Program-made: the position numbers and the translations under genes
Part shown: positions 6,556-15,584 of the stretch, piece after piece
How the letters are laid out: each line of letters opens with the position of its first letter
Position numbering within the stretch: the first letter of the stretch is position 1
The notes under the pieces: generated by a model
What the model was told of the DNA's origin: nothing
The model's database searches: none
Seen by the model: only the letters and a program-made list of their open reading frames with translations
Assembly: GCA_044869805.1 (NCBI GenBank)
Contig: JBIOXV010000207.1
Coordinates: 12,888-76,887, forward strand
Length of the DNA: 64,000 bases
Reading direction: 5' to 3'
Origin: CAWDVR01 sp044869805
Lineage (GTDB): Bacteria; Acidobacteriota; Thermoanaerobaculia; Multivoradales; SZUA-115

Positions 6556-9099
6556 ATGATGAGAAGAAGCCACCTCCAGCTCCTGACCCTTTGTAGCGTG
6601 TGCGTCCTGGCTCTGGTCGCGCTGGCGCCGCTCCCCACCATTTCGGCCCACGCCAAGGAAAAGGACGCGGACCGCATCAAGGCGCTGCCGGCCAAGTACC
6701 AGGCGTGGCTCGAGGAGGTGGACGTGCTGATCTCGAAGGAGGAGAAGGCGGCCTTCCTCGAGCTCAAGGAGGACTACCACCGCGACGCCTTCATCGCGCG
6801 CTTCTGGAAGGCCCGCGACCCGTTCCTGGACACCGCCCGCAACGAGTTCCGCGACCGTTTCGAGCAGACGGTGGCGCTCGCCCGCACCACGTTCGGCGAC
6901 CTCAAGGAGGAGCGGGCGCGCATGATGCTCCTGAACGGCGAGCCGGGCGAGGTGCGCAAGGTGCAGTGCCCGACCGTGCTGTGGCCGACCGAGATCTGGG
7001 CCTACGCCGGCAGCGACCGCGTGAGCTACCAGTTCTTCCTCGTCTTCTACCGCAAGTGGGGTGCCGGAAGGTACACGCTGTGGCGGCCGATCGAGGGCCT
7101 CCAGGAGCTGTTCCAGGAGCCGATGGGCGCTGGCGGCACGGGCGGCGGAAACCTGCTGGCCCAGATCCGCGACCGCTGCTACCGCGGCGACGAGGTGGCG
7201 GCCATCCTCGGCTCGATGATCGCCCAGGGCGCCCTCGGTTACGAGACCACCCTCGCCGAGGCGACGGAGAAGCCTCCTCCGCCCGAGGGCGAATGGGTGT
7301 CCACTTTCGAGGCCTACTCGACCGATCTGCCGGCGGGCGCGGCCTCGCTGCCCGCCACGCTCGAGGTTCTCTACCCGGGCCGGCGGCAGAACCGCACCGC
7401 GGTCGAGGGCGTGATCACCGTGCCGCTGGCCGACGCGGGGCAGGCCGCGCTCGCCGACTACCGCTCTTACAACTTCGTGCTCACCGGCGAAGTCCTGGCG
7501 GGCACCGAGCTCTTCGACTCCTTCCGCTACAAGTTCGACCTGCCGGTCGGCGAGGCCGCCGGCGCGTCGTACCCCCTGGTCTTCCAGCGCTACCTGCGGC
7601 CCGGCTCCTACCGCCTGGTGGTGAAGCTCGAGGACCTGAACGGCAAGAAGTTCTTCCGCTCCGATCGGGCGCTCGAGGTGCCGGAGGTCGGCGAGGCGCC
7701 GCCACCTGCGCCCGACCCCGACACGGCGCGCATCCTGGCCGAGGCCAACGCGGTGCTGGCCACCGGCGAGACCACGCTCGCGATCGTCGAGCCCCAGGGC
7801 GAGCTGCTCTCCGGCATGCGGCGCATCGACACGCTGGTGACCGGCAGCGGCATCGCCCGCGTGACATTCCGTCTCGACGGCCGCGAGGTGCTGACCAAGA
7901 AGGTGCCGCCCTACTCGGTGGAGCTCGACCTGGGCTCGCTGCCGCGGCCGCGCACCCTCGAGGCCTCGGCCTACGACGCCTCCGGCCACGAGCTGGCCTC
8001 GGACCGCGCGTTGATCAACGCCACGCCACACCGCTTCGCCGTCCGCCTGACCGAGCCGCGGCGCGGCGCCACCTACAAGGGCAGCCTGGTGGCCCGCGCC
8101 GAGGTCGAGGTGCCGGAGGGCCGCTCGATCGAGCGCGTCGAGTTCTTCTTGAACGAGACCCGCGTCGCCACCCTCTACCAGCAGCCCTTCGAGCAGCCGA
8201 TCGTGCTGCCGGACAACGAGCCGCTGGCCTACGTGCAGGCCGTGGCGTATCTGCCGGACGGCAACTCCACCCAGGACCTGGTGTTCGTCAACGCGCCCGA
8301 CCTGCTGGAGGAGATCGACATCCAGTTCGTGGAGCTCTACACCACGGCCCTCGACCGCGACGGACGGCCGAGCTTGGGCCTCGAGGAGGGCAGCTTCCGG
8401 GTCTTCGAAGACGGCGCGCCGCAGGAGATCCGGCGCTTCGAGGTGGTGCGCGATCTCCCCATCCACGCCACCGTGCTGCTCGACGTCTCTGGCTCGATGG
8501 AGGACAGCCTGGACCAGACGCGCGAGGCGGCGCTCGGCTTTTTCCAGCAGATCCTCGAGCCCAAGGACCGCGCCGCGCTGGTTACCTTCAACGACCGGCC
8601 GACGCTCGAGGTCAAGTTCACCAACGAGGTCACCGCCTTGGCTGGCGGCCTCGCGGGCTTGAAGGCGGAGCGCGGCACCGGGCTCTACGACAGCCTGATC
8701 TTCAGCCTCTACTACTTCAACGGCATCAAGGGCCAGCGCGCGCTGCTGGTGCTCTCCGACGGCAAGGACGAGTCCAGCCGCTTCAAGTACGAGGACGCGC
8801 TGGAGTACGCCCGCCGCGCCGGGGTGACGATCTACTCGATCGGCCTGTCGCTGCCCAAGGGCGAGGCGCGCCGCGAGCTGGCGCATTTCGCGGACCAGAC
8901 CGGAGGCCGCGCCTACTTCCTCGACTCCGCGGCCGAGCTGCCGGCAATCTATGCCGCGATCGAGGAGGAGCTGCGCTCGCAGTACCTGATCGCCTACCAG
9001 TCGACCAACACCTCGAAGGAGGCCACGTTCCGCAGCGTGGAGGTGAAGATCGAGAAGGCTGGGTTCGAAGCGAAGACCATTCGTGGTTATTACCCGTGA
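6556..9099 (+). CDS. Secreted GWxTD / acidobacterial VWFA-related domain protein, paralogue 1
   Basis: An 847-residue exported protein. The start is the ATGATG pair preceded by AGAGAGGA, followed by a signal peptide ending near SAHA. Residues about 30-250 carry a GWxTD-type domain (YQAWLEEVDVLISKEE, FIARFWKARDP, TARNEFRDRF, then MMLLNGEPGEV). The middle is beta-rich and Ig-like. The C-terminal 250 residues are a von Willebrand A domain of the acidobacterial VWFA-related type, with a complete metal-ion site DVSGSM starting at about D643, a TGLYDSL segment and LSDGKDESSR. It ends in the motif RGYYP shared by its paralogues. Function is unknown; VWA domains bind proteins through a divalent metal. 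It is the first of three paralogues in a row on this strand. Confidence 0.88.
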   Translation: MMRRSHLQLLTLCSVCVLALVALAPLPTISAHAKEKDADRIKALPAKYQAWLEEVDVLISKEEKAAFLELKEDYHRDAFIARFWKARDPFLDTARNEFRDRFEQTVALARTTFGDLKEERARMMLLNGEPGEVRKVQCPTVLWPTEIWAYAGSDRVSYQFFLVFYRKWGAGRYTLWRPIEGLQELFQEPMGAGGTGGGNLLAQIRDRCYRGDEVAAILGSMIAQGALGYETTLAEATEKPPPPEGEWVSTFEAYSTDLPAGAASLPATLEVLYPGRRQNRTAVEGVITVPLADAGQAALADYRSYNFVLTGEVLAGTELFDSFRYKFDLPVGEAAGASYPLVFQRYLRPGSYRLVVKLEDLNGKKFFRSDRALEVPEVGEAPPPAPDPDTARILAEANAVLATGETTLAIVEPQGELLSGMRRIDTLVTGSGIARVTFRLDGREVLTKKVPPYSVELDLGSLPRPRTLEASAYDASGHELASDRALINATPHRFAVRLTEPRRGATYKGSLVARAEVEVPEGRSIERVEFFLNETRVATLYQQPFEQPIVLPDNEPLAYVQAVAYLPDGNSTQDLVFVNAPDLLEEIDIQFVELYTTALDRDGRPSLGLEEGSFRVFEDGAPQEIRRFEVVRDLPIHATVLLDVSGSMEDSLDQTREAALGFFQQILEPKDRAALVTFNDRPTLEVKFTNEVTALAGGLAGLKAERGTGLYDSLIFSLYYFNGIKGQRALLVLSDGKDESSRFKYEDALEYARRAGVTIYSIGLSLPKGEARRELAHFADQTGGRAYFLDSAAELPAIYAAIEEELRSQYLIAYQSTNTSKEATFRSVEVKIEKAGFEAKTIRGYYP

Positions 9100-9228
9100 C
9101 GGAGCTTCTGCGTGTGCCATCTGCTGGGTCGCGGGTCGCCCCGCCGATCCTCTCGTGCTCCAATGTACGCTCCGGTCGCCGGGGCGTCCCGCTCCTTGCG
9201 CGTGGCTCGCTCGCGACGAGCCGTCCCG
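9095..9228. repeat. Dispersed hairpin-ended repeat, copy A
   Basis: This segment aligns over its whole length with those at 21478-21621 and 29928-30073. Shared blocks include GTCGCGGGTC, GATCCTC, TGTACGCTCCGGT and TCCCGCTCCTTGC. The termini CGTGACGGAGCT (9095-9106) and AGCCGTCCCG (9219-9228) are imperfect inverted repeats. It overlaps the last codons of VWA-1 and contains the only conventional start codon available to the next gene. Confidence 0.8.
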
Positions 9229-11888
9229 TTTGGCGAATTCCGATTCCCATCGCATTCCTTCTGCTCCTGGCGCCTCTCTCTCCCGCCTCCGCCCAGCCCG
9301 TTCTGCGCGAGCCGGCGACGCTCGAGGCGCCGGCGCCGCCCAGCGCCCTGCTGCGGCCGCCGCGCGGCGGGCCGGAGCTCGAGGCGCTCGCCGAGCCCTA
9401 CCGGCGCTTCCTCGAGGACGTCGATGTGCTGATCACCGACGCCGAGCGCGCCGCGTTCCTCGCCTTGACCGAGGACTACCGCCGAGACGCCTTCATCCGT
9501 GAATTCTGGAAGCTCCGCGACGCGGACCCGCGGACGGCGCGCAACGAGCGCCGGGAGGATCACGAGAAGCGCCTGGCGGAGGCGAAGCGGCTGTTCGGCG
9601 TCGCCTCCGACACGCGGTCGCGTGCGATGTTGGTCTTCGGTGTGCCGGACGAGCGCTTCGAGGTCGCCTGCGGCGGGGTGCTGTGGCCGACCGAGGCGTG
9701 GTTCTACCTCGCGCCGCAAGGCTCCTCCGAGGCCCAGCTCGCCTCCGCCAGCTCGGCCGAGCCCCTCGCCTTCCTCTTCTACCGCCGCTGGGGAGCCGGC
9801 CACTGGCAGGTGTGGGACGGCGAGGGCGGTGCGCGGGCCTTCTATCGCGACGACAGCGCCGGCGGCTCCACGGTGGGCTGCAACTACGAGCAGTTCCAAC
9901 TCGCCCTGCAGCTCATCGGCAAGCGCGGCCTCGGCTACGTGGTGCTGCTCGCCCAGATCGAGCACCCGCCGAAGCCCAAGAGCAGCGAGTGGGTCGATAC
10001 TTTCGCCTCCTACTCGACCGACTTGCCGGCCGGGACGGCGAGCTTCTCGGCGGAGCTCTCGCTCCGCTTCCCCGGCCGGCACGGCCGGCGGACGGTGGTC
10101 GAGGGCGTGCTCACCGTGCCGGTCGACGAGGCCGGGAGGGCGGAGCTCGGCGGGCACGCCTCCTACAACTTCGTCGTCAACGGCGAAATCCTCGCCGCCG
10201 GCGAGGCGGGGCAGGGCGCGCAGCTCTTCGAACGCTTCCGCTACCGCTTCGACGTGCCGGCGGGATCGGTCGAAGGCGGCGAGATCCCGCTCGTCTTCCA
10301 GCGCCACCTGCGGCCCGGGCGCGAGGTGACGCTGCTCGTGCGGCTGGAAGACCTGGCCGCGGGGCGCTTCTTCCGCGCCGCGCGCCGGCTGATCGTCCCC
10401 GAAGTCGACGCCATCGCGCCGCGAGCGCCTTCCGACCCGGAGACGGCCAGGCTCCTGGCGGCCGCGGACGCCGCCCTGGCCGCCGGCGAGACTACGATCG
10501 AGATCGTGCGCCCGATGGGTGCGCTCGCCGCCGGCCTCACCCGGTTCGAGAGCCTGGTGGTGGGCGAGGGGGTGGAGAAGGTCGCCTTTGCGCTCGACGG
10601 CGCCACGGTCTTCACCAAGTCCGGGCCGCCGTACTCGGTGGAGCTCGACCTCGGCCCCTATCCCGAGCCGTGGACGCTGCGGGCGACCGCCCTCTCGGCC
10701 GCCGGCGAGGAGCTGGCGAGCGACGAGCTGCTGCTCAACGCCGGGGGCCAGCGTTTCGCCGTGCGGCTGACCGACCCGGTGCCGGGCCGTCGCTACGACG
10801 GCGGGGTGCTCGCCCGCGCCGCCGTGGAGGTGCCCGACGGCGAGCGCCTCGACCGCCTGGAGCTGTACGTCAACGAGGGCCTCGCCGCCACTCTCTACGG
10901 GCCGCCGCCGGAGGGCTCTTCCTTCGCGCAGCCCCTCGCGCTGCCGCCGGCCGGCGAGCCGGCCTACGTGCGCGCCGTGGCCCATCTGGCTGGCGACGGC
11001 GGGGCGGGAGACGGCGGCTCGGCGGAAGACCTGGTGTGGGTGAACGCCCCGCCCGGCTTCGGGGATTCACTCGACGTGAACCTGGTGGAGGTCTATGCCA
11101 GCGTGGTCGATCGCCAGCGCCGGCCGGTGGCCGGCCTCGGGGAGCCCGACTTTCAGGTGCGCGAGGACGGCGCTCCCGTCCGCCTAGACCGCTTCGAGGC
11201 GGTGGCCGACCTGCCCATCCACGCTCTCGGCGTGCTCGACGTCTCGGCTTCGATGGCGGAGCTGCTGCCCGCGGCGCGGCAGGCGGCGCTCGGTTTCTTC
11301 GCGCAGCTCTCCAACCCGCGCGATCGCATGGCGCTGGTCACCTTCAACGATCGGCCGCAGCTCGCCGCGCGGTTCACCCGCGACCTCGCGCAGATCGGCG
11401 GCGCGCTCGCCGGCCTCAAGGCGGAGCGCGGCACGGCGCTCTACGACAGCCTGATCTTCGGCCTGTTCTACGCCGCCGGCTCCTCGCGCGGCAGCCTCCC
11501 CGGCCAGCGCGCCCTCGTCGTGCTCACCGACGGCGAGGACGACGGCAGCCGCTACTGCTTCGAGGACGCCCTCGACTACGCGCGCCGCTCGGGGGTGACG
11601 ATCTATGCCATCGGCCTGGGGTTGGCCGAGCCCGACGGGGCGGGCCGGCGCCTCGCCCGCCTGGCTGCCGAAACCGGGGGCCGCGCCTTCTTCCCCGGCG
11701 CCGCCGCCGAGCTCACGCCGGTCTACGACGCCATCCTCGTCGAGCTGCGCAGCCGCTACCTCCTCGCCTACCAGCCGCTCCACGCCGAGCGCGACGGCCC
11801 CCAACGCGACGGCCCATATCGGAGGGTCGAGGTCGACGTCGACTGCCGCGGCTGCGAGGTGAAGGCCATCCAGGGTTACTACCCCTGA
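9114..11888 (+). CDS. Secreted GWxTD / VWFA-related domain protein, paralogue 2
   Basis: Clearly the same family as its neighbours: FLEDVDVLITDAERAAFLAL, then FIREFWKLRDA and TARNERREDH of the GWxTD-type region; a beta-rich middle; a C-terminal VWA domain with metal site DVSASM (at about D709 from this start), TALYDSL and LTDGEDDGSR; and the shared end QGYYP. The start is a problem. The signal peptide IPIAFLLLLAPLSPASAQ has no ATG, GTG or TTG in frame just before it, and the nearest one is the GTG used here, which lies inside repeat copy A. Either the N-terminus is encoded by the repeat, or a rare start (ATT/ATC near 9237) is used. The gene is certain; the start is not. Confidence 0.82.
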   Translation: MPSAGSRVAPPILSCSNVRSGRRGVPLLARGSLATSRPVWRIPIPIAFLLLLAPLSPASAQPVLREPATLEAPAPPSALLRPPRGGPELEALAEPYRRFLEDVDVLITDAERAAFLALTEDYRRDAFIREFWKLRDADPRTARNERREDHEKRLAEAKRLFGVASDTRSRAMLVFGVPDERFEVACGGVLWPTEAWFYLAPQGSSEAQLASASSAEPLAFLFYRRWGAGHWQVWDGEGGARAFYRDDSAGGSTVGCNYEQFQLALQLIGKRGLGYVVLLAQIEHPPKPKSSEWVDTFASYSTDLPAGTASFSAELSLRFPGRHGRRTVVEGVLTVPVDEAGRAELGGHASYNFVVNGEILAAGEAGQGAQLFERFRYRFDVPAGSVEGGEIPLVFQRHLRPGREVTLLVRLEDLAAGRFFRAARRLIVPEVDAIAPRAPSDPETARLLAAADAALAAGETTIEIVRPMGALAAGLTRFESLVVGEGVEKVAFALDGATVFTKSGPPYSVELDLGPYPEPWTLRATALSAAGEELASDELLLNAGGQRFAVRLTDPVPGRRYDGGVLARAAVEVPDGERLDRLELYVNEGLAATLYGPPPEGSSFAQPLALPPAGEPAYVRAVAHLAGDGGAGDGGSAEDLVWVNAPPGFGDSLDVNLVEVYASVVDRQRRPVAGLGEPDFQVREDGAPVRLDRFEAVADLPIHALGVLDVSASMAELLPAARQAALGFFAQLSNPRDRMALVTFNDRPQLAARFTRDLAQIGGALAGLKAERGTALYDSLIFGLFYAAGSSRGSLPGQRALVVLTDGEDDGSRYCFEDALDYARRSGVTIYAIGLGLAEPDGAGRRLARLAAETGGRAFFPGAAAELTPVYDAILVELRSRYLLAYQPLHAERDGPQRDGPYRRVEVDVDCRGCEVKAIQGYYP

Positions 11889-11909
11889 CGTAGAGTCCTC
11901 GAGGCACAG

Positions 11910-14447
11910 ATGAACCGAGATCGACTGCTCGTCCTGCTCGCCGCCTCGCTCTTCACGGCCACGTTCCTCGCCGCCCGCGTCCCTGCGGCGCAGGACCCCG
12001 AGAACCGGGTGGAGGCGGCGCAGGCGCAGGCCGCCACCGCGGAGAGCCTGCTGCCTCCTCAGTACCGGCAGTGGCTGGAAGAGGTCACGGTGCTGATCAC
12101 CGACGAGGAGCGCCAGGCCTTCCTCGCCCTGCAGAAGGACTACCAGCGCGACGCCTTCATCGACCGCTTCTGGCGCGAGCGCGACCCTTACCCGGACACC
12201 GGCAGGAACGAGCTGCGTGAGCGCTGGGGCGAGCGGGTGAAGGTGGCGCGCGCTGGATTCCGCCGCCTCGACGACGCGCGCGCCAAGGTGCTGCTCTTGA
12301 ACGGCGAGCCCGAGGTGCGGCGCGGCATCCGCTGCCGCGCCGCGTTCTGGCCGCTCGAGCTGTGGTTCTACCCCGGCGGCAGCGACCTCTTCCGCTCGCG
12401 CTTCGTGGTGGTCTTCTACCAGCCGGGAGGCGCCGGGCCGTACCGCATCTGGCACCAGAGCTTCGGGCGCCAGGAGCTGGTGAGCTTCGACACCGGCGCG
12501 AGCTGCCTGCCCGAGGACGTGGAGCTGATTCGCATCGCCCTGCGCTGGATCGACGAGGAGGGCGAGATCGGCTACATGACCGTGCTCGAGCGGGTGTCCT
12601 CGCCGCCCAACCTGGGCGGCCGCGAGTGGGTGGCGACCTTCAACTCCTACTCCACGGACCTGCCGGCCGAGGCCGCCACCTTCCCCGCCGAGGTGGCGCT
12701 CGACTTCCCCGGCTTCCACCAGAACCGCACCGTGGTGCAGGGCGCGGTGCTGGTCTCGGCGGAGGCGGTCAAGGCCGCCGAGCTGGGCGGCGAGCGCAGC
12801 TACAACTTCGTGCTCACCGGCGAGGTGCTGCAGGGGCCGACGCTCTTCGACTCTTTCCGCTACAAGTTCGACCTGCCGGCCTCGGTCACCGCCGCGGACG
12901 GACGGATGCCGCTCGTCTTCCAGCGCTACCTGCGCCCCGGCGGGCCCTACACCCTGGTGCTCAAGCTTGAGGACCTGGCGGCGCAGCGCTTCTTCCGCTA
13001 CGAGCGGCCCTTCGAGGTGCCGCGGGTGACCGAGCCCGAGCTGGCGCCGCCGCTCGACCCGCGCCTGGCCGAGGTGCTGGCCGAGGCCAACGCCGCGCTC
13101 GCCGCCGGCGAGACCACGGTCAAGCTGGTGCCGCCGATCGGCGAGCTGCTGACCGGCCTGGTGCGCTTCGACACGGTGGTCACCGGCGGCGACGTGCAGC
13201 AGGTGCGGTTCGAGCTCGACGGCGAGGCGATCCTCACCAAGACCCGGCCGCCGTTCTCGGTCGAGCTCGACCTCGGCGATTTCCCCCGCCCCCACACGCT
13301 GCGCGCCACGGCCTCCGCCGAGAGCGGCGAGGAGCTCGCGAGCCACGAGCTGCTGGTCAACCTGCCGGGAAGCCGCTTCCGCGTGCGGCTCACCGAGCCT
13401 CACCGCGGCGGGAAGTACGAGCGGAGCCTGCGCGCCCGCGCCGAGGTCGAGGTGCCCCAGGGCGAAGCCTGCGAACGGGTGGAGATCTACTTGAACGACA
13501 CCCGCGTGGCGACCCTCTATCAGCCGCCCTACGTACAGCCGATCGTGCTGCCGGAGGAGGCGCAGTCGCTCTTCGTGCGCGCCGTGGCCTACCGCACCGA
13601 CGGCGGCTCTTCCGAGGACGTGGTGTTCATCAACACCCCCGGCTACGGCGAGGACATCGCCATCCAGCTCGTGGAGCTCTACACCTCGGTGCTCGACCGC
13701 CAGGGGCGACCGGTGCCGGGCCTGGCGCAGGCCGATTTTCGCGTCGAGGAGGACGGCGTCGAGCAGGAGATCTCGCGCTTCGAGCAGGTGCGCGACCTGC
13801 CCTTCCACGCCGCCATCCTGCTCGACACTTCGGCGTCGATGACCGAACGCATCGAGGCGGCGCGCGCCGCGGCGCTGCAGTTCTTCGAGCACTCGATCCG
13901 GCCCCGTGACCGCGCGGCGCTCATCGCCTTCAACGACCGGCCCTACCTGACCGTGCCCTTCACCAGCGACCCCAGGGTCTTCGGCCCGGGGCTCGCGGGC
14001 CTCAAGGCCGAGCGCGGCACGGCGCTCCACGACAGCCTGATCTACTCGCTCTTCTATTTCACCGGCGTCACCGGGCAGCGGGCGCTGATCCTGATCTCGG
14101 ACGGCAAGGACGAGTCGAGCCGCTTCGAGTTCGAGCAGGCCCTGGAGTACGCCCGCCGCGCCGGCATCACCCTCTACACCATCTCGCTCGGCCTGGAGAA
14201 GAAGGAGGGGGCCGCGAGGAAGGCCCTGACCCGCCTCGCCGACGAGACCGGAGGCCGCAGCTTCTTCCTCGACTCGATCGCCGAGCTACCCGCCGTCTAC
14301 GCGACGATCGAGGACGAGCTGCGCTCCCAGTACCTCCTCGCCTACCAGTCGAAGAACACTGCGCGCGACCGCGCCTTCCGCTCGATCGACCTCGAGGTCG
14401 ACCGCCGGGGCGTGGAGGTGAAGACGCTGCGAGGGTACTACCCGTGA
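11910..14447 (+). CDS. Secreted GWxTD / VWFA-related domain protein, paralogue 3
   Basis: An 845-residue protein with signal peptide (MNRDRLLVLLAASLFTATF, cut near PAAQ), a GWxTD-type region (YRQWLEEVTVLITDEE, FIDRFWRERDPYPDTGRNE), a beta-rich middle and a VWA domain with metal site DTSASM at about D639, TALHDSL and ISDGKDESSR, ending RGYYP. It starts 21 bp after paralogue 2 on the same strand, so the three genes probably form an operon. It is closer to paralogue 1 than to 2 in the motifs read by eye (for example HDSLIYSLFYFTGVTGQRAL against YDSLIFSLYYFNGIKGQRAL). The exact role is unknown; the context offers no enzyme or secretion partner. Confidence 0.88.
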   Translation: MNRDRLLVLLAASLFTATFLAARVPAAQDPENRVEAAQAQAATAESLLPPQYRQWLEEVTVLITDEERQAFLALQKDYQRDAFIDRFWRERDPYPDTGRNELRERWGERVKVARAGFRRLDDARAKVLLLNGEPEVRRGIRCRAAFWPLELWFYPGGSDLFRSRFVVVFYQPGGAGPYRIWHQSFGRQELVSFDTGASCLPEDVELIRIALRWIDEEGEIGYMTVLERVSSPPNLGGREWVATFNSYSTDLPAEAATFPAEVALDFPGFHQNRTVVQGAVLVSAEAVKAAELGGERSYNFVLTGEVLQGPTLFDSFRYKFDLPASVTAADGRMPLVFQRYLRPGGPYTLVLKLEDLAAQRFFRYERPFEVPRVTEPELAPPLDPRLAEVLAEANAALAAGETTVKLVPPIGELLTGLVRFDTVVTGGDVQQVRFELDGEAILTKTRPPFSVELDLGDFPRPHTLRATASAESGEELASHELLVNLPGSRFRVRLTEPHRGGKYERSLRARAEVEVPQGEACERVEIYLNDTRVATLYQPPYVQPIVLPEEAQSLFVRAVAYRTDGGSSEDVVFINTPGYGEDIAIQLVELYTSVLDRQGRPVPGLAQADFRVEEDGVEQEISRFEQVRDLPFHAAILLDTSASMTERIEAARAAALQFFEHSIRPRDRAALIAFNDRPYLTVPFTSDPRVFGPGLAGLKAERGTALHDSLIYSLFYFTGVTGQRALILISDGKDESSRFEFEQALEYARRAGITLYTISLGLEKKEGAARKALTRLADETGGRSFFLDSIAELPAVYATIEDELRSQYLLAYQSKNTARDRAFRSIDLEVDRRGVEVKTLRGYYP

Positions 14448-14501
14448 GGCGGTCACTTCTCTGGCGGCGACGCTACTCGCGCAAGCTCCCCGGGCTCAGG
14501 C

Positions 14502-15473
14502 TCAGAGCCAGCCCTTGCGCTTGAAGAACACGTAGGGAAGGATCGCCGCCGCCAGCATCAGGCCGAGCGAGAGCGGATATCCCAGCCGCCAGTGCAGCTC
14601 GGGAAAGACATCGAAGTTCATGCCGTAGATGCTCGCGATCAGCGTCGGCGGGAGGAAGACGACCGCCAGCACCGAGAAGAGTTTGATGATGGTGTTCTGC
14701 TCGGAGTTGATCCGCCCCAGCGTGGCGTCGAGCGCGAAGTTCACCTTGCCCGAGAGGAAGGTGGCGTGCTCGGTGAGCGCGGTGACGTCTTTGGCCACGG
14801 TCGCCCAATGCTGGTCGAGCGGCTCGCTCTCCACGCGGTTGGCCTCGAAGAAGCTCAGCAGGCGCCCAGCGCTGACCATGCTCTCGCGCGCGCCGGCGGC
14901 GCGTTCGCCGTCGTGGCCGATGCGAGTGAGGATCTCGTTGTAATCCACACCCGATGCTGCGCCGCGGGCCGGCGAGCCTCCGAACACGACGCGGGAGATG
15001 GCGTTCACGTCCGCCGCCACCAGCTCGAGGATGTCCGCCGCCCGGTCGACGATCTCGTCGATCAGGCCGAGGAAGACGCGCTGGGCGGTGGAGAAGCTCT
15101 GCGGCGTGCGCTGCAGCTTGGCGGGGAAGGTCCGCAATGGAGCGGGCTCGGCGAAGCGTAGTGTGACCAGGCGCTCCCGGCCATAGGCGAAGGTAATGGG
15201 GGTCGTCTCGGGGCTCGTCGTATCGGCGTGGAGGAGGACGGTCAAGGTCATGAAGACGACCCCGCCTTCGACGTAGAGGCGGCTCGACACCTCGATCTCC
15301 TGGGCTTCCTTGCGGGTGGGCAGCTCGAGACCGAGGATCGCTTCGACCGCCCCTATCTCCTCGGCCGCAGGCTCGAGCAGGTCGATCCAAAGGGCCTGCT
15401 GCAGCAGCAGCGCGGCATCGGCCGCCGTCGCGTCCACCGAGTGGAATCCGGTTGGCAAGAAGGCCTTGATCAT
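14502..15473 (-). CDS. corA: CorA-family magnesium/cobalt transporter
   Basis: A 323-residue inner-membrane channel of the CorA family, which takes up Mg2+ (also Co2+ or Ni2+) as a pentamer. The large N-terminal cytoplasmic part is alpha/beta then long helices (FSTAQRVFLGLIDEIVDRAADILE). Two C-terminal membrane segments follow, with the signature YGMNF at the end of the first (IIKLFSVLAVVFLPPTLIASI) and a short basic tail FFKRKGWL. The ATG chosen gives MIKAFLPTG; the open frame continues far upstream without plausible CorA sequence. It is convergent with the VWA-3 gene and divergent from the Nramp gene, so two metal transporters share one intergenic region of about 110 bp. Confidence 0.9.
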   Translation of the reverse strand: MIKAFLPTGFHSVDATAADAALLLQQALWIDLLEPAAEEIGAVEAILGLELPTRKEAQEIEVSSRLYVEGGVVFMTLTVLLHADTTSPETTPITFAYGRERLVTLRFAEPAPLRTFPAKLQRTPQSFSTAQRVFLGLIDEIVDRAADILELVAADVNAISRVVFGGSPARGAASGVDYNEILTRIGHDGERAAGARESMVSAGRLLSFFEANRVESEPLDQHWATVAKDVTALTEHATFLSGKVNFALDATLGRINSEQNTIIKLFSVLAVVFLPPTLIASIYGMNFDVFPELHWRLGYPLSLGLMLAAAILPYVFFKRKGWL

Positions 15474-15584
15474 CTTGATCCCCGCGGTCTGGGCTGATCG
15501 GTCTGGCACCCTCGTGCCGTCGCGCGCGGAGCGTAGCGCGTGCCGCGGAAGGTTGTCGAGGACGAGTATCATCCCGAGCGAGCC

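Noticed and set aside
9061..9080. GGTTCGAA-like sequence as a tRNA T-arm
   Set aside because: It is inside the VWA-1 coding region and no acceptor or anticodon stem can be built around it.
6400..9255. A 951-codon open frame antisense to the first VWA gene
   Set aside because: Its product is rich in H, R, G, A and V runs without domain logic, the usual mirror of a GC-rich gene. The plus strand has a signal peptide and clear domains.
11184..14030. A 948-codon antisense frame across VWA-2 and VWA-3
   Set aside because: It has the same low-complexity composition and spans two real genes; no start signal or family match.
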